From positions 1,282 through 65,281 of the forward strand of contig BCIK01000032.1 of NCBI GenBank assembly GCA_039545295.1: a stretch of DNA of 64,000 bases, in the 5' to 3' direction. A program made the position numbers and the translations under genes. Of this stretch, positions 46,793 to 56,933 are shown one piece after another (within the stretch, counting starts at the first letter, position 1; every line of letters starts with the position of its first letter). Below the pieces are notes generated by a model. The model had not been told where the DNA came from. It saw nothing but the letters and a program-made list of their open reading frames with translations, and ran no database searches. The stretch comes from Udeniomyces pyricola (Eukaryota > Basidiomycota > Tremellomycetes > Cystofilobasidiales > Mrakiaceae).

Positions 46793-48801
46793 TCAACCGT
46801 CGCATTTACGTTTTGAGGAGCGCCCCTTGTCTGTCGACGTCGGATCAGCGACATGGGATGTTATTGACTTGGACGAGGCGCGGGTCGGTGGAATGGAGTC
46901 GTCATCATCGGCTTCCGAATGTGAGCTGTCGCGTTTACGTTTGGAGAACATGGCATCGGTACTAGAATTGATGGAAGTATTGGCAGGGGAGAACCAAGGA
47001 GACACGACGGGAGCCGCGTCTGCGTTGGGCATACGCTTAAAGTGAGCGAGATCCATGTAGACTCGATCGGGCACGCGATCCAACAATGCGCCTTGGTTGG
47101 CAAGTTGCTAAGACAAACCAAGCAAATCGGCCGGGAGATCAATCAGTGATGTGTACCATGAAATTCCAATAGAAACATGTGCCACAAGGGTTCTTGACTC
47201 ACGTCAGCTCCCTCATTCCCTTCGATCCCGACATGAGCCTGGACTTTGCGAAACCTCACAGATCCTCGCGCTCTTTCACTACCACTCCAAGTCCAGGGCT
47301 CTCTCGAACCTGTTTCACCACCGTTTTGCTCATCCGCTGTTGAACCCTCGTCCAACTCGTGTTCCTCCGCTGAGCTGTCGGCGTCGTACGTGTGTTGAGG
47401 CGATTGCGAAGGATCGATTGATGACGTACGAGCACCTCGTCGTCGGTCGATCAAGATGGCGATATGCTGAACAAGATCCCAATTCTTTCGTTCGATCGTC
47501 GGTTTACCTGGAGAAAACGACAATGTGCCACCAATGTATATTGATCGAATAAGCTCCAAGCACATGCAGAAACGCAGGTAATGGAGAGAACGTGGGGTAC
47601 GTACTACGCCAGCTTGCCAACCAGGTGGTGAATACTTGAAAGCCATGATAAGATGAGTTGCGTTCTGCTACTCCGAAGGTGAAGAGTTGAGGATCAAAAG
47701 GAGAGACTGACTCTGAATACAATATGTACTGTCCGAACGGATCTCGAGGGGAATGTCATTTGACGGCGCATGTTCTAGGGCGAGAAGGATGGCCTGTGAT
47801 AAGGTGTGTACTTGGTTCAGCTTGGTAGTAGCTACAAAGCATGATTCACAGCGTCTTGACTGACCAAGAGTTCTCCTCGATTATTAGTTTGAACTTCTCC
47901 AGGAACCCGAACGGCAATGTTCCTGCTCAAACAACAGTAAAAACCAAGCCAGAGCCGAGACGCGCAGCCAACGCAATCAGCATACCAGGTCACTCGTTGC
48001 GTCGTCTCGTCTTCGCCTCGATAGTGTCCGCAAAATCTCCCTTTGAACTATGATACGTACTTGGGATGGTTCTTGCCCCAATATACGCCTGCACCAGCAA
48101 CAGCACCAACCATTTTGCCATTATTAGGGCAGGAACCATCCGTCCAGACGACAATTCTGCCACTTCTGGTTCGGTGGTACCCGTTCTCGTCGACGCGTGT
48201 TGTCTGGAGTGGGGCTTTTAAGGGGTTAACCTTGGACCTCGCCTTCGAAACGGCTAGCTCGTCTGGTACAATCCGGGTTCTGTTGTAAGAGTCGGGGCGA
48301 GTTGAGGTTGAGGTCACGGGGGTCACGGTCGAACCAAGAGTGGCGTGGCCCGCGCGTCTGGCTGAAAGAGCGAGGAGGGGCGAATTGAATGATCGTGCAG
48401 CCGAGGGAGCGGCCAGTGTAGGGATGATGGATGAGGAAGGGCCAGGCTGAGATAGAGATTTGGACGTAGAGGTAGAGGTAGAAGTGGATGAAGAGACAGT
48501 AGCTGTAGAAGAGCCGAGGGGACGGGCAGAGCTTGAAGAGGAGTTGTCTTGAATCCATTGCCGAGCGGCTGCTTCGGAGTCGAAACTTTTATGAAGCTGG
48601 AGACGATGAGGACATTGTGGATGTTGAGCAAGACAAAATCGGTGAGTGCAGTGTATAGAGTACAACATGTCAAAGCAAGCGCAGACTCACGCACTGAGGC
48701 CACCCTTTGGTGTTGGCCTCGCAGGCCGCCCAAGTAGGATAAATGCCAGGGACCCTGCCACGGGCGACAGCGTAGAATTTCTCGGCCTTTTTCCTGGCCA
48801 T
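46793..48801 (-). CDS. RNH1: Ribonuclease H1
   Basis: Cleaves the RNA strand of RNA-DNA hybrids. The N-terminal hybrid-binding domain is MARKKAEKFYAVARGRVPGIYPTW..CEANTKGWPQC joined to LHKSFDSEAAARQWI. A serine-rich linker of about 110 residues follows. The RNase H fold has its four catalytic acids: D in VVWTDGSCPNNG, E in RGELLAILLALEHA, D in LEIRSDSTYCI, and D in KVQAHVGIEGNEGAD. Between the third and fourth acids, IAILIDRRR is followed by about 58 residues rich in S, E, D and G before SVRFRKVQAH; other RNases H1 have no such insert. It reads through in frame but might hide an unspliced intron. A further about 90-residue hydrophilic tail ends KRKCDG. Start ATG at 48801. Confidence 0.93.
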
Positions 48802-49413
48802 AGTGTTCTGTAGGTTGTGGAGCGGAGAGCGGGAGAAGGAACGGGCCGAGGCGAGGAGGCTGAGTGAGGAAATGCAAGGAAACACGCGTGACGGGGTGGG
48901 CCTGAAGTTCATGGGAGTCGAACCGGTAATCGGTCTATCATTACGCACTACGTATAAGACGTTGAGCTGGAGTTTAGTAGATTGAGATATATCGTACATG
49001 TTGTACATATCCGGGCTAGGATAGTGATACATGTCATCGCAACAAGCTGGGTATGTATACTAGGGTAGACGTCTATCATAAGCTTATGTGTATAAATATG
49101 GATCATGCATTTGGGGCTGTACATATTGTTCATGCAAGTACGCATATATGGATGAATATCTATAACGCATGCATGATCTATATATACTAGTATTAGCTAG
49201 TGTTGTTTCGGTCTGATGCGAACTTGATCGATCCATCATCATCATCATCATCATCATCATCCCCCAATCGATACTTACTGCATACATTCCATCGCCACTC
49301 ATCAGCCCACACCTCATCCTCAATCATGACCGAAGTTCGTCCACTTTGCTACCCATTGATTCCGTCTGCTCATCATCAGCTCATCATCCTTCCTTCCACC
49401 ACAGAAGAAATCC
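48802..49413. promoter_or_regulatory. Divergent promoter region of RNase H1 (-) and FRG1 (+)
   Basis: 612 bp, AT-rich between 48960 and 49210 with ATATATG/TACATGTTGTACATAT elements and a (CAT)9 microsatellite at 49234-49261. No gene recognised. An upstream ATG at 49327 opens a short frame that does not join FRG1. Confidence 0.55.
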
Positions 49414-50832
49414 ATGAAACTCTCCTTCAAGGGCGACAAGAAAAAGACAAAGTCCTCAAAGAGACACCGCGACGATGACCCAGATGCCCCGTCCGGCTCG
49501 TCTTCCAAGCGACGCAGCGCAAAGGCTGACCATGTTGACGACCCAGGAGGTAACTTACTTACATCTCTCCATCATGTCTCAATTCCGTTCGCTATCGCTC
49601 CGCTCACGCATTCTTTCACACGTCTTCAGCTTGGGTCTTCCCGGAGGATGCCAACGAGGTATCTGGTCCAACCTTCTTGTGGGCACCGACCGATCCTCCG
49701 ACGACAATCTCGGTGAGCTTCATCACCCTTCACTCTTATCGACCGTACTCATACTTCTCAGAGCTCACTCAACATCTTTGGCTTTTATGTGTATATACAC
49801 CTCAATCTCAGTACGACGCCCAAAGGTCGAGAGTCATTGCCGCGCCTCTTGCCCCTCCGTCGCCTTCGCAAGCGTCCCATTCTAGTCAAACTCCTGCTCT
49901 CGCCTACGAGCCGACTAGTATCGACTCGGTCTGGGTCGTGTCTAAACTCTCCGGTGCTTCGAGTGTCAACTTGAGGACGGCTGGTGGCAACTTCCTGGGA
50001 TGCGATCGATTCGGTGTCGTGAGTGACGGCCGACAGCCTGGCTGCGCGCATCGAGTAGTCCATCGTACTGACCAGGCACTTGGCTCTGCCAACAGGTTTC
50101 GGCGACGTCAGAAAGCAGAGGGCCCCTTGAAAATTTCACCCCTCACGTCCTTGAGTCGTCCTTGGTCGCCCTTGAAACCTCGTTGGTACTTTGTCTTCTC
50201 GGCCGCTCATGCCTTTAGGATGCTTCAGCTGACTTGGAACGACTTCTTCTGTCTTCAGTCACGGTACCTTCCTTTCCATCTCGACCACCGCTACGAATGG
50301 ATTCACACTGAGAGGTGACTCGACGTCGATCGGCTTTGCCGAATCGTTCCACTGCAAAGTTCAGGCTGGCTTCCGTCAAAAGGCTCGGCTACAGGCTCTC
50401 GAAGAAGGCGGTCGCGGCAAAGCCAAGGGACTCATCAGAGGCGAGGAGCTTGATGAGGCCGCTCTCAACAAAGAAAGGCAGCTTTGGACTGGAAACCGAC
50501 ACATTGTCTCAAAGGAGTCTAAGAAAGAGGTGGGTCTTGGATATTCAATCAATTCTAGTTGAGGACTTGTAGAGCAGACCCATTTGTCCTTCTCGCTCAT
50601 GCTGACGTTGTATCTCGAACCATGTGAACACTTTTTCTCGTAGCTTCGAGACGCCAAGAAGGAAGGGCGGCTGTCGGAGGCTTTGCTAGACCGTCGATCA
50701 AAACTTAAAAGGTGCGGTCTTGCTTGCCTCTCCTTGCAGATCGATGCCAACGATCTGTTTTGCATCGTTCCAACCGTCACTAATATCCCGCCATGGGGTG
50801 TCTTTCTCATTACCAGCGACAAGTTCTGCTAA
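49414..50832 (+). CDS. FRG1: FRG1-like protein
   Basis: Homologue of human FRG1, a nuclear and nucleolar protein with a beta-trefoil fascin-like fold linked to splicing and actin bundling. The N-terminus MKLSFKGDKKKTKSSKRH is lysine-rich like the family. Then WVFPEDANEVSGPTFL and PPTTIS, VWVVSKLSGASSVNLRTAGGNFLGCDRFGVVSATSE, and GFAESFHCKVQAGFRQKARLQALEEG, a family block. The C-terminus ELRDAKKEGRLSEALLDRRSKLKSDKFC is spliced from two exons, the last ending at 50832. Five or more exons; the middle part (50130-50290) was not fully joined. The start follows the conserved LSFKG pattern and not the earlier ATG at 49327. Confidence 0.88.
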
Positions 50833-51029
50833 CTAATCGGCGATGATGTGGCTTCGAGGATCGCTATATCATGTGAATGCGGCTGCGGCGGCATCACAGT
50901 GCAGGGTTGAGGTGAACGGGGAGTGCTATCTCATGTCTGCCTGTGGTGGTCCTTCTGATTCTTTTGAGACGTGTCTGTTATCGAGGAACATATCTGAAAA
51001 CAACACATTGCTGAGAATGACATGACCAT

Positions 51030-51745
51030 CTATTTGGACCCCTTGACTTTCTTCTTTCCCGATCCGGCGGACTTGATACCCTGTGGCAGCCAATCCTCGT
51101 CGACGTTGCTCGACGCCTTGGCCTTGGCCTTTCCGGCCGCAGCATCTTCCTTTTCTTTCGCGAGCCTATCCCGATAGCTGAATGTAGTGTGTTGAGGAGG
51201 CGCCTCGACGGCGGTTGATGCGCCGACGGCATCGGGCTGGTACAGGTGTCGGTCGTCGCGTTCAATGATCTGACGGCCAGGGTTGGGGTTCTCAACCCAA
51301 GCCTTGCGGACTCCGGCCGTGATGAATCCAGGAGCACCTTTGCCATACTGTGGATGGTGAGCATAACGAGATCGCACCATGAAACGAGGTCAGTTAGGAT
51401 TGTTTCCGAGCGAAAAGATATTAGGGACAGGCGCGAGCACGGGCTTTGGAGACGCGTTTCTCCGAACGGGGAAAGACCAAGGGATAACGACTGACGCCAG
51501 TGACTGAAGGAGGACGGATGTAGGTCTTCCAGACATAACGGACCGCGAGCGAAGCGGTCGCGGCGACAGTAATGTAGATGCCGAGCCTGAGGGACGGAAG
51601 AAAGGTCCGAACGATGAGCTGGACTGAGAGGTATGACAAGACAAGGGTTGGAGGCTCGCTGCTCGTCACAGAAGATTGGGCTTGGACCGCTTACGATTGG
51701 GGGTCGAGGCCAAAGGCCGAAGTGTCTTGGCTGGAGGCAGACATG
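51030..51745 (-). CDS. Small single-pass membrane protein, unknown
   Basis: I do not recognise a family. Three exons join cleanly: MSASSQDTSAFGLDPQS (ATG at 51745), LGIYITVAATASLAVRYVWKTYIRPPSVTG, and YGKGAPGFITAGVRKAWVENPNP... to KKKVKGSK, about 152 residues. There is one hydrophobic helix (residues about 18-35) with positive charges right after it, so an N-out, C-cytosolic topology is likely (inference). The tail is hydrophilic with a K/A-rich helix (DRLAKEKEDAAAGKAKAKAS) and a lysine-rich end. No signal peptide. The consistent phase of both joints supports a real gene. Confidence 0.72.
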
Positions 51746-52232
51746 ATGGTGGAAGGGTGGTATGAGTACGGTGCGAGGGCAGACGATGAGGGAAACGGCT
51801 GGTGGTAGAATGAATGGAATATGGGACAGCTGGTGGTATCTCTCTGATACATATAGATACATATATATATATATATGGAGATATGGAGATATGGGATTCA
51901 TCAATCCAAGTCAATTCATCGTAATCGAGTCTGATCGATCGAGTGTTGAATACTGAGTTGTGCTGTGTTTGACGATTTGTTGTTTTTCCTTTCTTTCATT
52001 TCCCAACACTCGCCATCAACCCATAGCTAGCCTGACCTTTCCTTCTCCCCTCGTTCCCTTCGGCTCCATAGATCGTTTGCTTGCCCCTTCTCCTTCTCAC
52101 TAGACATATCTATACGCCTCGTACCACACACCCCCGCCACTCCCCTGTTTAGCTCCATTACAGAGCCCTTATACTGTACCCCATCCCACATTCCTCTCTG
52201 ATCTGATATATATTGGCCCCCTCTACCCGGTA
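51746..52232. promoter_or_regulatory. Divergent promoter region of the 51.0-kb and 52.2-kb genes
   Basis: 487 bp. Contains an ATATATAT tract (51860-51878) and CT-rich sequence (52025-52230) before the methyltransferase start. No gene seen. Confidence 0.5.
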
Positions 52233-54321
52233 ATGTCGCCCGCACCACCTACCCCTCCATCCCACTTTCTACCCCCGCTCGGTCGGAATCTATCCAAGTA
52301 TCCAAGCGATACTTTGCTCAACCATCTTCTCACGCTCGGCAAAATCTTTCTCCCGCGTGAGCGTCCATTACCAGCCCAGCCCGTTCGTGCCGCATCCACC
52401 CGGTTACCGTCCGTCCAATCTACTCACATCATCGCCACCTCTCTCCTTTGTCTCGTTTCAAAGCCATCCTTGGCTCGGGTGAAGAGAGTTGTGCTCCTTC
52501 CACTTCTACCGATACTCCCGACCTTCGGTCCACGGCCGAAAAGGCTCTCACCGCCACCAAATCAACCGTCACGCCCGCAGACGAAGACGAGTACGAGGTC
52601 CTCCGCAACGATGACTACGAACAAGCAGCCGCCAAGACGTGGCTTGTCAAGATTGTCAAGCGTGGAGAGGAATGGATCGAGGAAATCGAGAACGAGGAGA
52701 GTGAAGAACGTTTGAGGAGGGAAGAGGTCGTCGAGGGGGCAGCAGGTGAGAGAGCTTCCTTCTTCCTTTCCCTTCTCCTGTCGGGTCGGGTTTCCCTCGT
52801 TCTTCTCCGATGCCGAATTCAAAGGCTTGTGCTAACAGTGCGACGGTTCCTTGACGCCTGCTATGTGCAGCTCTTTTGGCGGTTTGGTCTGGTACTTCGG
52901 GTTAGTTTCTTTGTATGAGATTTTCTGGTGCGGACATAGACGAACTGTCATGGCTGACGGGCTCTTGCCCTGCCTTTTAGCTGCTGGTGCCATCCTGCGT
53001 ACCCTCAACCTCCCTCGTGAGATTGTCCTCAACATTAATGATGCTGCTTACTCATCTCAGTCTCGTGAGTCCACCTAGTCACGGCTGAAACGGAACGAAG
53101 TCTGTCGCTGATGCATATAGGTTATCCTTACACAGCTGACTCGGTCGGCGTCCAGACCTGGGGATCGTCTATTCTCTTTGCTCGTCGGTGAGTGGGGTGT
53201 GATACCTTGTACCAGCTTGTACTAAGCTCAGCTCTGATTATCAGTGATGCTAAACACGAAAAACTGTATACATCTCATCGTTGTCTCCCAGAATCGCTGC
53301 CACCCCGGCCGCGTTCGGACTGCTCCCGTCGACCTCTCAGCGGATTCTGGAGCTGGGAGCAGGCACTGGGGTTGTGGCCATGACGGTTGCCTCTATTCCT
53401 TTCCCGACCCCCTCATCTCCCCTCTCCAACACGCAAGAGCTTCCCAATAAGCCTCTCACACCAGAGAGTAAACCGCCTCACCGACTCGTCCTCGCGACGG
53501 ATCACCACCCTCTGGTCCTGACCAACCTCCAGAGCAACGTCAACCTGAACTTTCCACCATCCCGGCTCGCAGAAGATCCGTCTCGAAGAATTGAGGTTCA
53601 TCCACTCGACTGGCTTCAGTTTCATGACGACGGTCCAGACGTCACGGTTGGCAGAGATGGTGTTCGAGACAAGGCCCAAGTCGTCAAGATTGAGCTCGAA
53701 CCTCCATTCGATCAAGGATTTGACGTGATCTTTGGCGCGGACGTAGTGTATGAGTAAGTCATCTCAGATGCCATCACCCGTCAACGTTTGGGTTCTGTTG
53801 ACGTCTCGAGTGGGACTGACGTTGTCGTTTGGTCTTATCCCGGCCCCAACTTGTCAGACCTCATCACTCGCCGTGGATCTTTTCAACGGTTTCTCACTTC
53901 TTGGCACACCCTCGATTCGCTCCTTTGACCGAGAATTTTGACACGTTCCCATCGTCGTCGGCCACGTACCTGCCTTCATTCCATCTATTTGTCCCCTTGC
54001 GGCCGTGAGTTTTCTTCTTCTTTGCTTTCCTTTCAACATTTGCTTCGCCAAGAGATCATAGCCATTCCGTTTGGCTCTGATCATCATCTCATTGTCTGAT
54101 GGGGATGCTTCGCAACTCTCTGCAGAACTCACACAGCCGAAATCGACTCGGTAGAAGCGACATTCCCACTCGCAAATTCACTGCCAGCACGAGAGGGAAG
54201 ATCTCCAGCGGAGCTCGCCTGGCGGCTGGCTGTGGTGGAAGAGGAAAAATTGGTCCGTGTCGAAGGGGTGGGTAGAAAAGATGAAGTTATGTATCGAAGG
54301 TGGCGGGTCGGATGGATCTGA
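52233..54321 (+). CDS. Class I methyltransferase, METTL21/Efm-type (protein lysine)
   Basis: AdoMet-dependent methyltransferase of family 16, whose members methylate lysines of elongation factors and chaperones. Exon 1 (52233-52356, MSPAPPTPPSHF...) splices to 52464 (ILGSGEESCAPS). Conserved blocks: VQTWGSSILFARRIA, motif I ILELGAGTGVVAM, LATDHHPLVLTNLQSNVNLN, and the signature FDVIFGADVVYEPHHSPW, with DVVY typical of this family. It ends KDEVMYRRWRVGWI. Segments between the motifs contain low-complexity inserts (for example 53410-53470) that lengthen the protein compared with the about 250-residue family core. Which substrate it has cannot be told; yeast Efm7 and Efm6 are the nearest in pattern. 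Nine exons, joints in frame. Confidence 0.85.
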
Positions 54322-54724
54322 TCGTATGGATGATGATCTGGATGAATGGTGATCTGTTGTAGTTTGGTCTAAGCCGCCGCGTTGTGCGTGAAGATATCAT
54401 TTTGCAAGCTACATGAGCCGATGTCAGTGTTGTATGACGAAGAGAAGAATACAGGGATAGGGAAAAGCTAGTGTCACGCTATATATCACCAGCAGAAAAC
54501 CCGACTGGGACCGACCCCAGACAGACCGGTCTCGGCAAAAGGTTGAACCGGATTTGGAAGCGTCCTCTTCCTTTCTTCTCCGGCCCATTACCGGCTTTCC
54601 CATCTCCCTTGTAGCTCGTCCAGCACCCTTTCTTCCTTTCTCCTCCATCTCAATCTCCACCCATCACTCCTCTTCCTGTCCCATCTCATCTGGTTTTCTA
54701 TACACACATCATTCTCCCTACACC
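54322..54724. other. Intergenic, methyltransferase 3' flank and SDR promoter
   Basis: 403 bp with a CT-rich leader (54570-54720). No gene seen. Confidence 0.5.
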
Positions 54725-56036
54725 ATGACTGCTCTTTCCACCGAACAAGCCTCCGCCTTTTCCGGCCGACTCCGAGACCAGACCGTCATCCTCACCGGTG
54801 CTGGGTCCGGTATCGGGCGGGCAGTCGCTCTCCGTTTTGCCTCTTACGGTGCGAACCTTGTGCTCGGCGACCTTGACCCCAAGGAGCTTGCTGCCGTCGT
54901 CTCCGAGATCGAGCGAGCGGGAGGTCGATGCGTCTCGGCCCGATGCGACGTGACCAAATGGGAGGATCAAACTCGACTGTTTGAACTGTTAGTGAACCTA
55001 TTCATCGCGCCTTGATTCTTCACGTCAACAACGCATATCATATCGATTCTTGCTTGTACGGACTAATCTTGTGTCTTCTCCACTCGTCTGTAACTAGCGC
55101 CTTGAAGGCGTACGGATCGATCGATGTCGTCCTGCCCAATGCGGGGGTGACCGAGATGTTTTCGTTTGACGTCGGCCAGAACTCGGATGGCACCCGTAAG
55201 GGTTTTCATCGCATTTGAACAAGGGCTAAGGAATCTGGCTGACTATTTCCAAGTTAAATTTCTCTAATCCGCAGTCTCTCCCCCAAACCTCAAGACCCTC
55301 GATGTTAATTTGACGGCAGTCTTGCATTCATCGGCTCTGGCAATCCACTACTTCACTCGTTTCTCCAAGCCTGGTCACAAGAGCCTCAAGGCACTAGTCA
55401 TTACCGGCTCAATGTCTTCTTTTATGGGAGCGAAACCTCCTGCCCCTGTTTATACGGCCAGCAAGGTAGAGTGATGTTCCCATGCCGCATCTACCGCTGT
55501 GCCTTTTTCTCATCGGACGCTTACGTCGCACTGGTTTCATCTTGTCTCGGATCATCTACATTTCAGGCTGGAGTTCTTGGTATCGTCAATGGTCTCAAAG
55601 ATCGGGCCGATCAGGAAGGTTTCCGAGTCGCGTTGGTCTGCCCTTACTTCGTGCAGACAAACCTCCTTCCCAAAGACTTTCAACCTGATGCTCGATTGGG
55701 TGGGTACACTTTGACTTGGCCGAATATTTGTTGGTTCTGCTTTGTATGCTCACCCTACTATCCTATTCAATCTAGGCTTTGCGGATATCAACGATGTTGC
55801 CTCGGCCTTCCTCGCGGCGTGCACGGATCCTGACGAGGCGACGTCTGGCTCGTCCTACACGATCCCGGATTCAAAGTGAGTGTTGTTGTAAGCCGAGTGG
55901 ATGGATCATGACAAGTCTGAGCTCATCTTTACCCTTACCGCGTCTATTTCACAGGGGTGTTCTCCGATTGAGTCCTCGTGATCTTCCACCCAAGGGTTTC
56001 TCTGGACTTGCCAAGAAGCAGCGATCCAAGCTGTGA
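54725..56036 (+). CDS. Short-chain dehydrogenase/reductase
   Basis: Classical SDR with Rossmann fold. Motifs in order: TGAGSGIGRAVAL for NAD(P) binding, LGDLDPKELAAVVSEI with the acidic residue D after beta-2 that favours NAD+, CDVTKWED, PNAGVTE, LDVNLTAVLHSS, ITGSMSSFMG, and the catalytic YTASK at the exon end near 55465. VCPYFVQTNLLP follows. It resembles 15-hydroxyprostaglandin dehydrogenase-like SDRs in layout (Y-x-A-S-K then VCPxxVxT), but the substrate is unknown. About 310 residues, with exons joined after FEL, SDGT, YTASK and DARL. No targeting signal or membrane helix, so probably cytosolic. Confidence 0.9.
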
Positions 56037-56933
56037 GCTGGCGTCATGCATGATGGCGCAGTTGGTGTGTGCATAGAGCACCTGAGTGATGTAAATGTAG
56101 GCTTAGTTGTACCGCTATGGATGAAGTTGTGAATCTCAGGATGAATTGCAAGAAGAATTAGAGATTTTTGCCCCTAGCGTATACGGGTGAAAAGTAACGA
56201 GCTGGCGTCGATCTTGGTCATTTGTGTATACATGATACAATATCAGGTATAATTGATGTATGTATGTATATATACTCTACAAGACATCGATAAAGGGCCA
56301 ACGGCAACGCGTCGGGCAAGTTGAACGCGTCCTCACGCCAAACCCCGACCACAACCACCAGCTCCCACACTCCGGTCTCGCTTAGTACCATAGCGATTCT
56401 CACGTTTGTTGTACGCCTTCGGAACTCAGCTCGACCATTCTCCCTGATAATTCCTGTCCCTCGTCGTCCTTTCCTCCGACAGTGACCACGCGCTCCTCCG
56501 CAACGCGCTTACGAAACCGGCTTCGCGTCCTCTTACGTACGTCTGAGCTGGTTCACCTTGATTCTCATTATACGGTGTCGGCTGGGCCTCTTCATGCATC
56601 AGATATCGGCCTCGTGTTTGGTTCATCTCAGCTCCTAGGAGATAGACCTGCCTTCTTCAGGACCCTGAGAGAGACCGAGACTAGGAGACCCAACTACGTG
56701 TCGCTGCTGACGTGCCCTATGACGCTGATTCTTTCTGCTTCTTATATTTGATAGGAATCCCTGCGTACCTGACAGCATATACCCTCTTCCACAGCCATCT
56801 CAGCTGCCGGGAATAATCTCCTGTACATCTCTTGCGTTTCATACGTATCTGAGATTCTAACTGCTGCCTCTCGCCGTCGACGATTCCTCTACCCTTTGAT
56901 CTCTCTGCTACCCCTACACCTTCGTCCTTGATA
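56037..56933. other. 0.9-kb gap between SDR and TAF7
   Basis: No gene that I can support. Frames of up to 89 codons lack any motif. AT-rich elements lie around 56240-56275, and CT-rich sequence precedes the TAF7 start. Confidence 0.5.
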
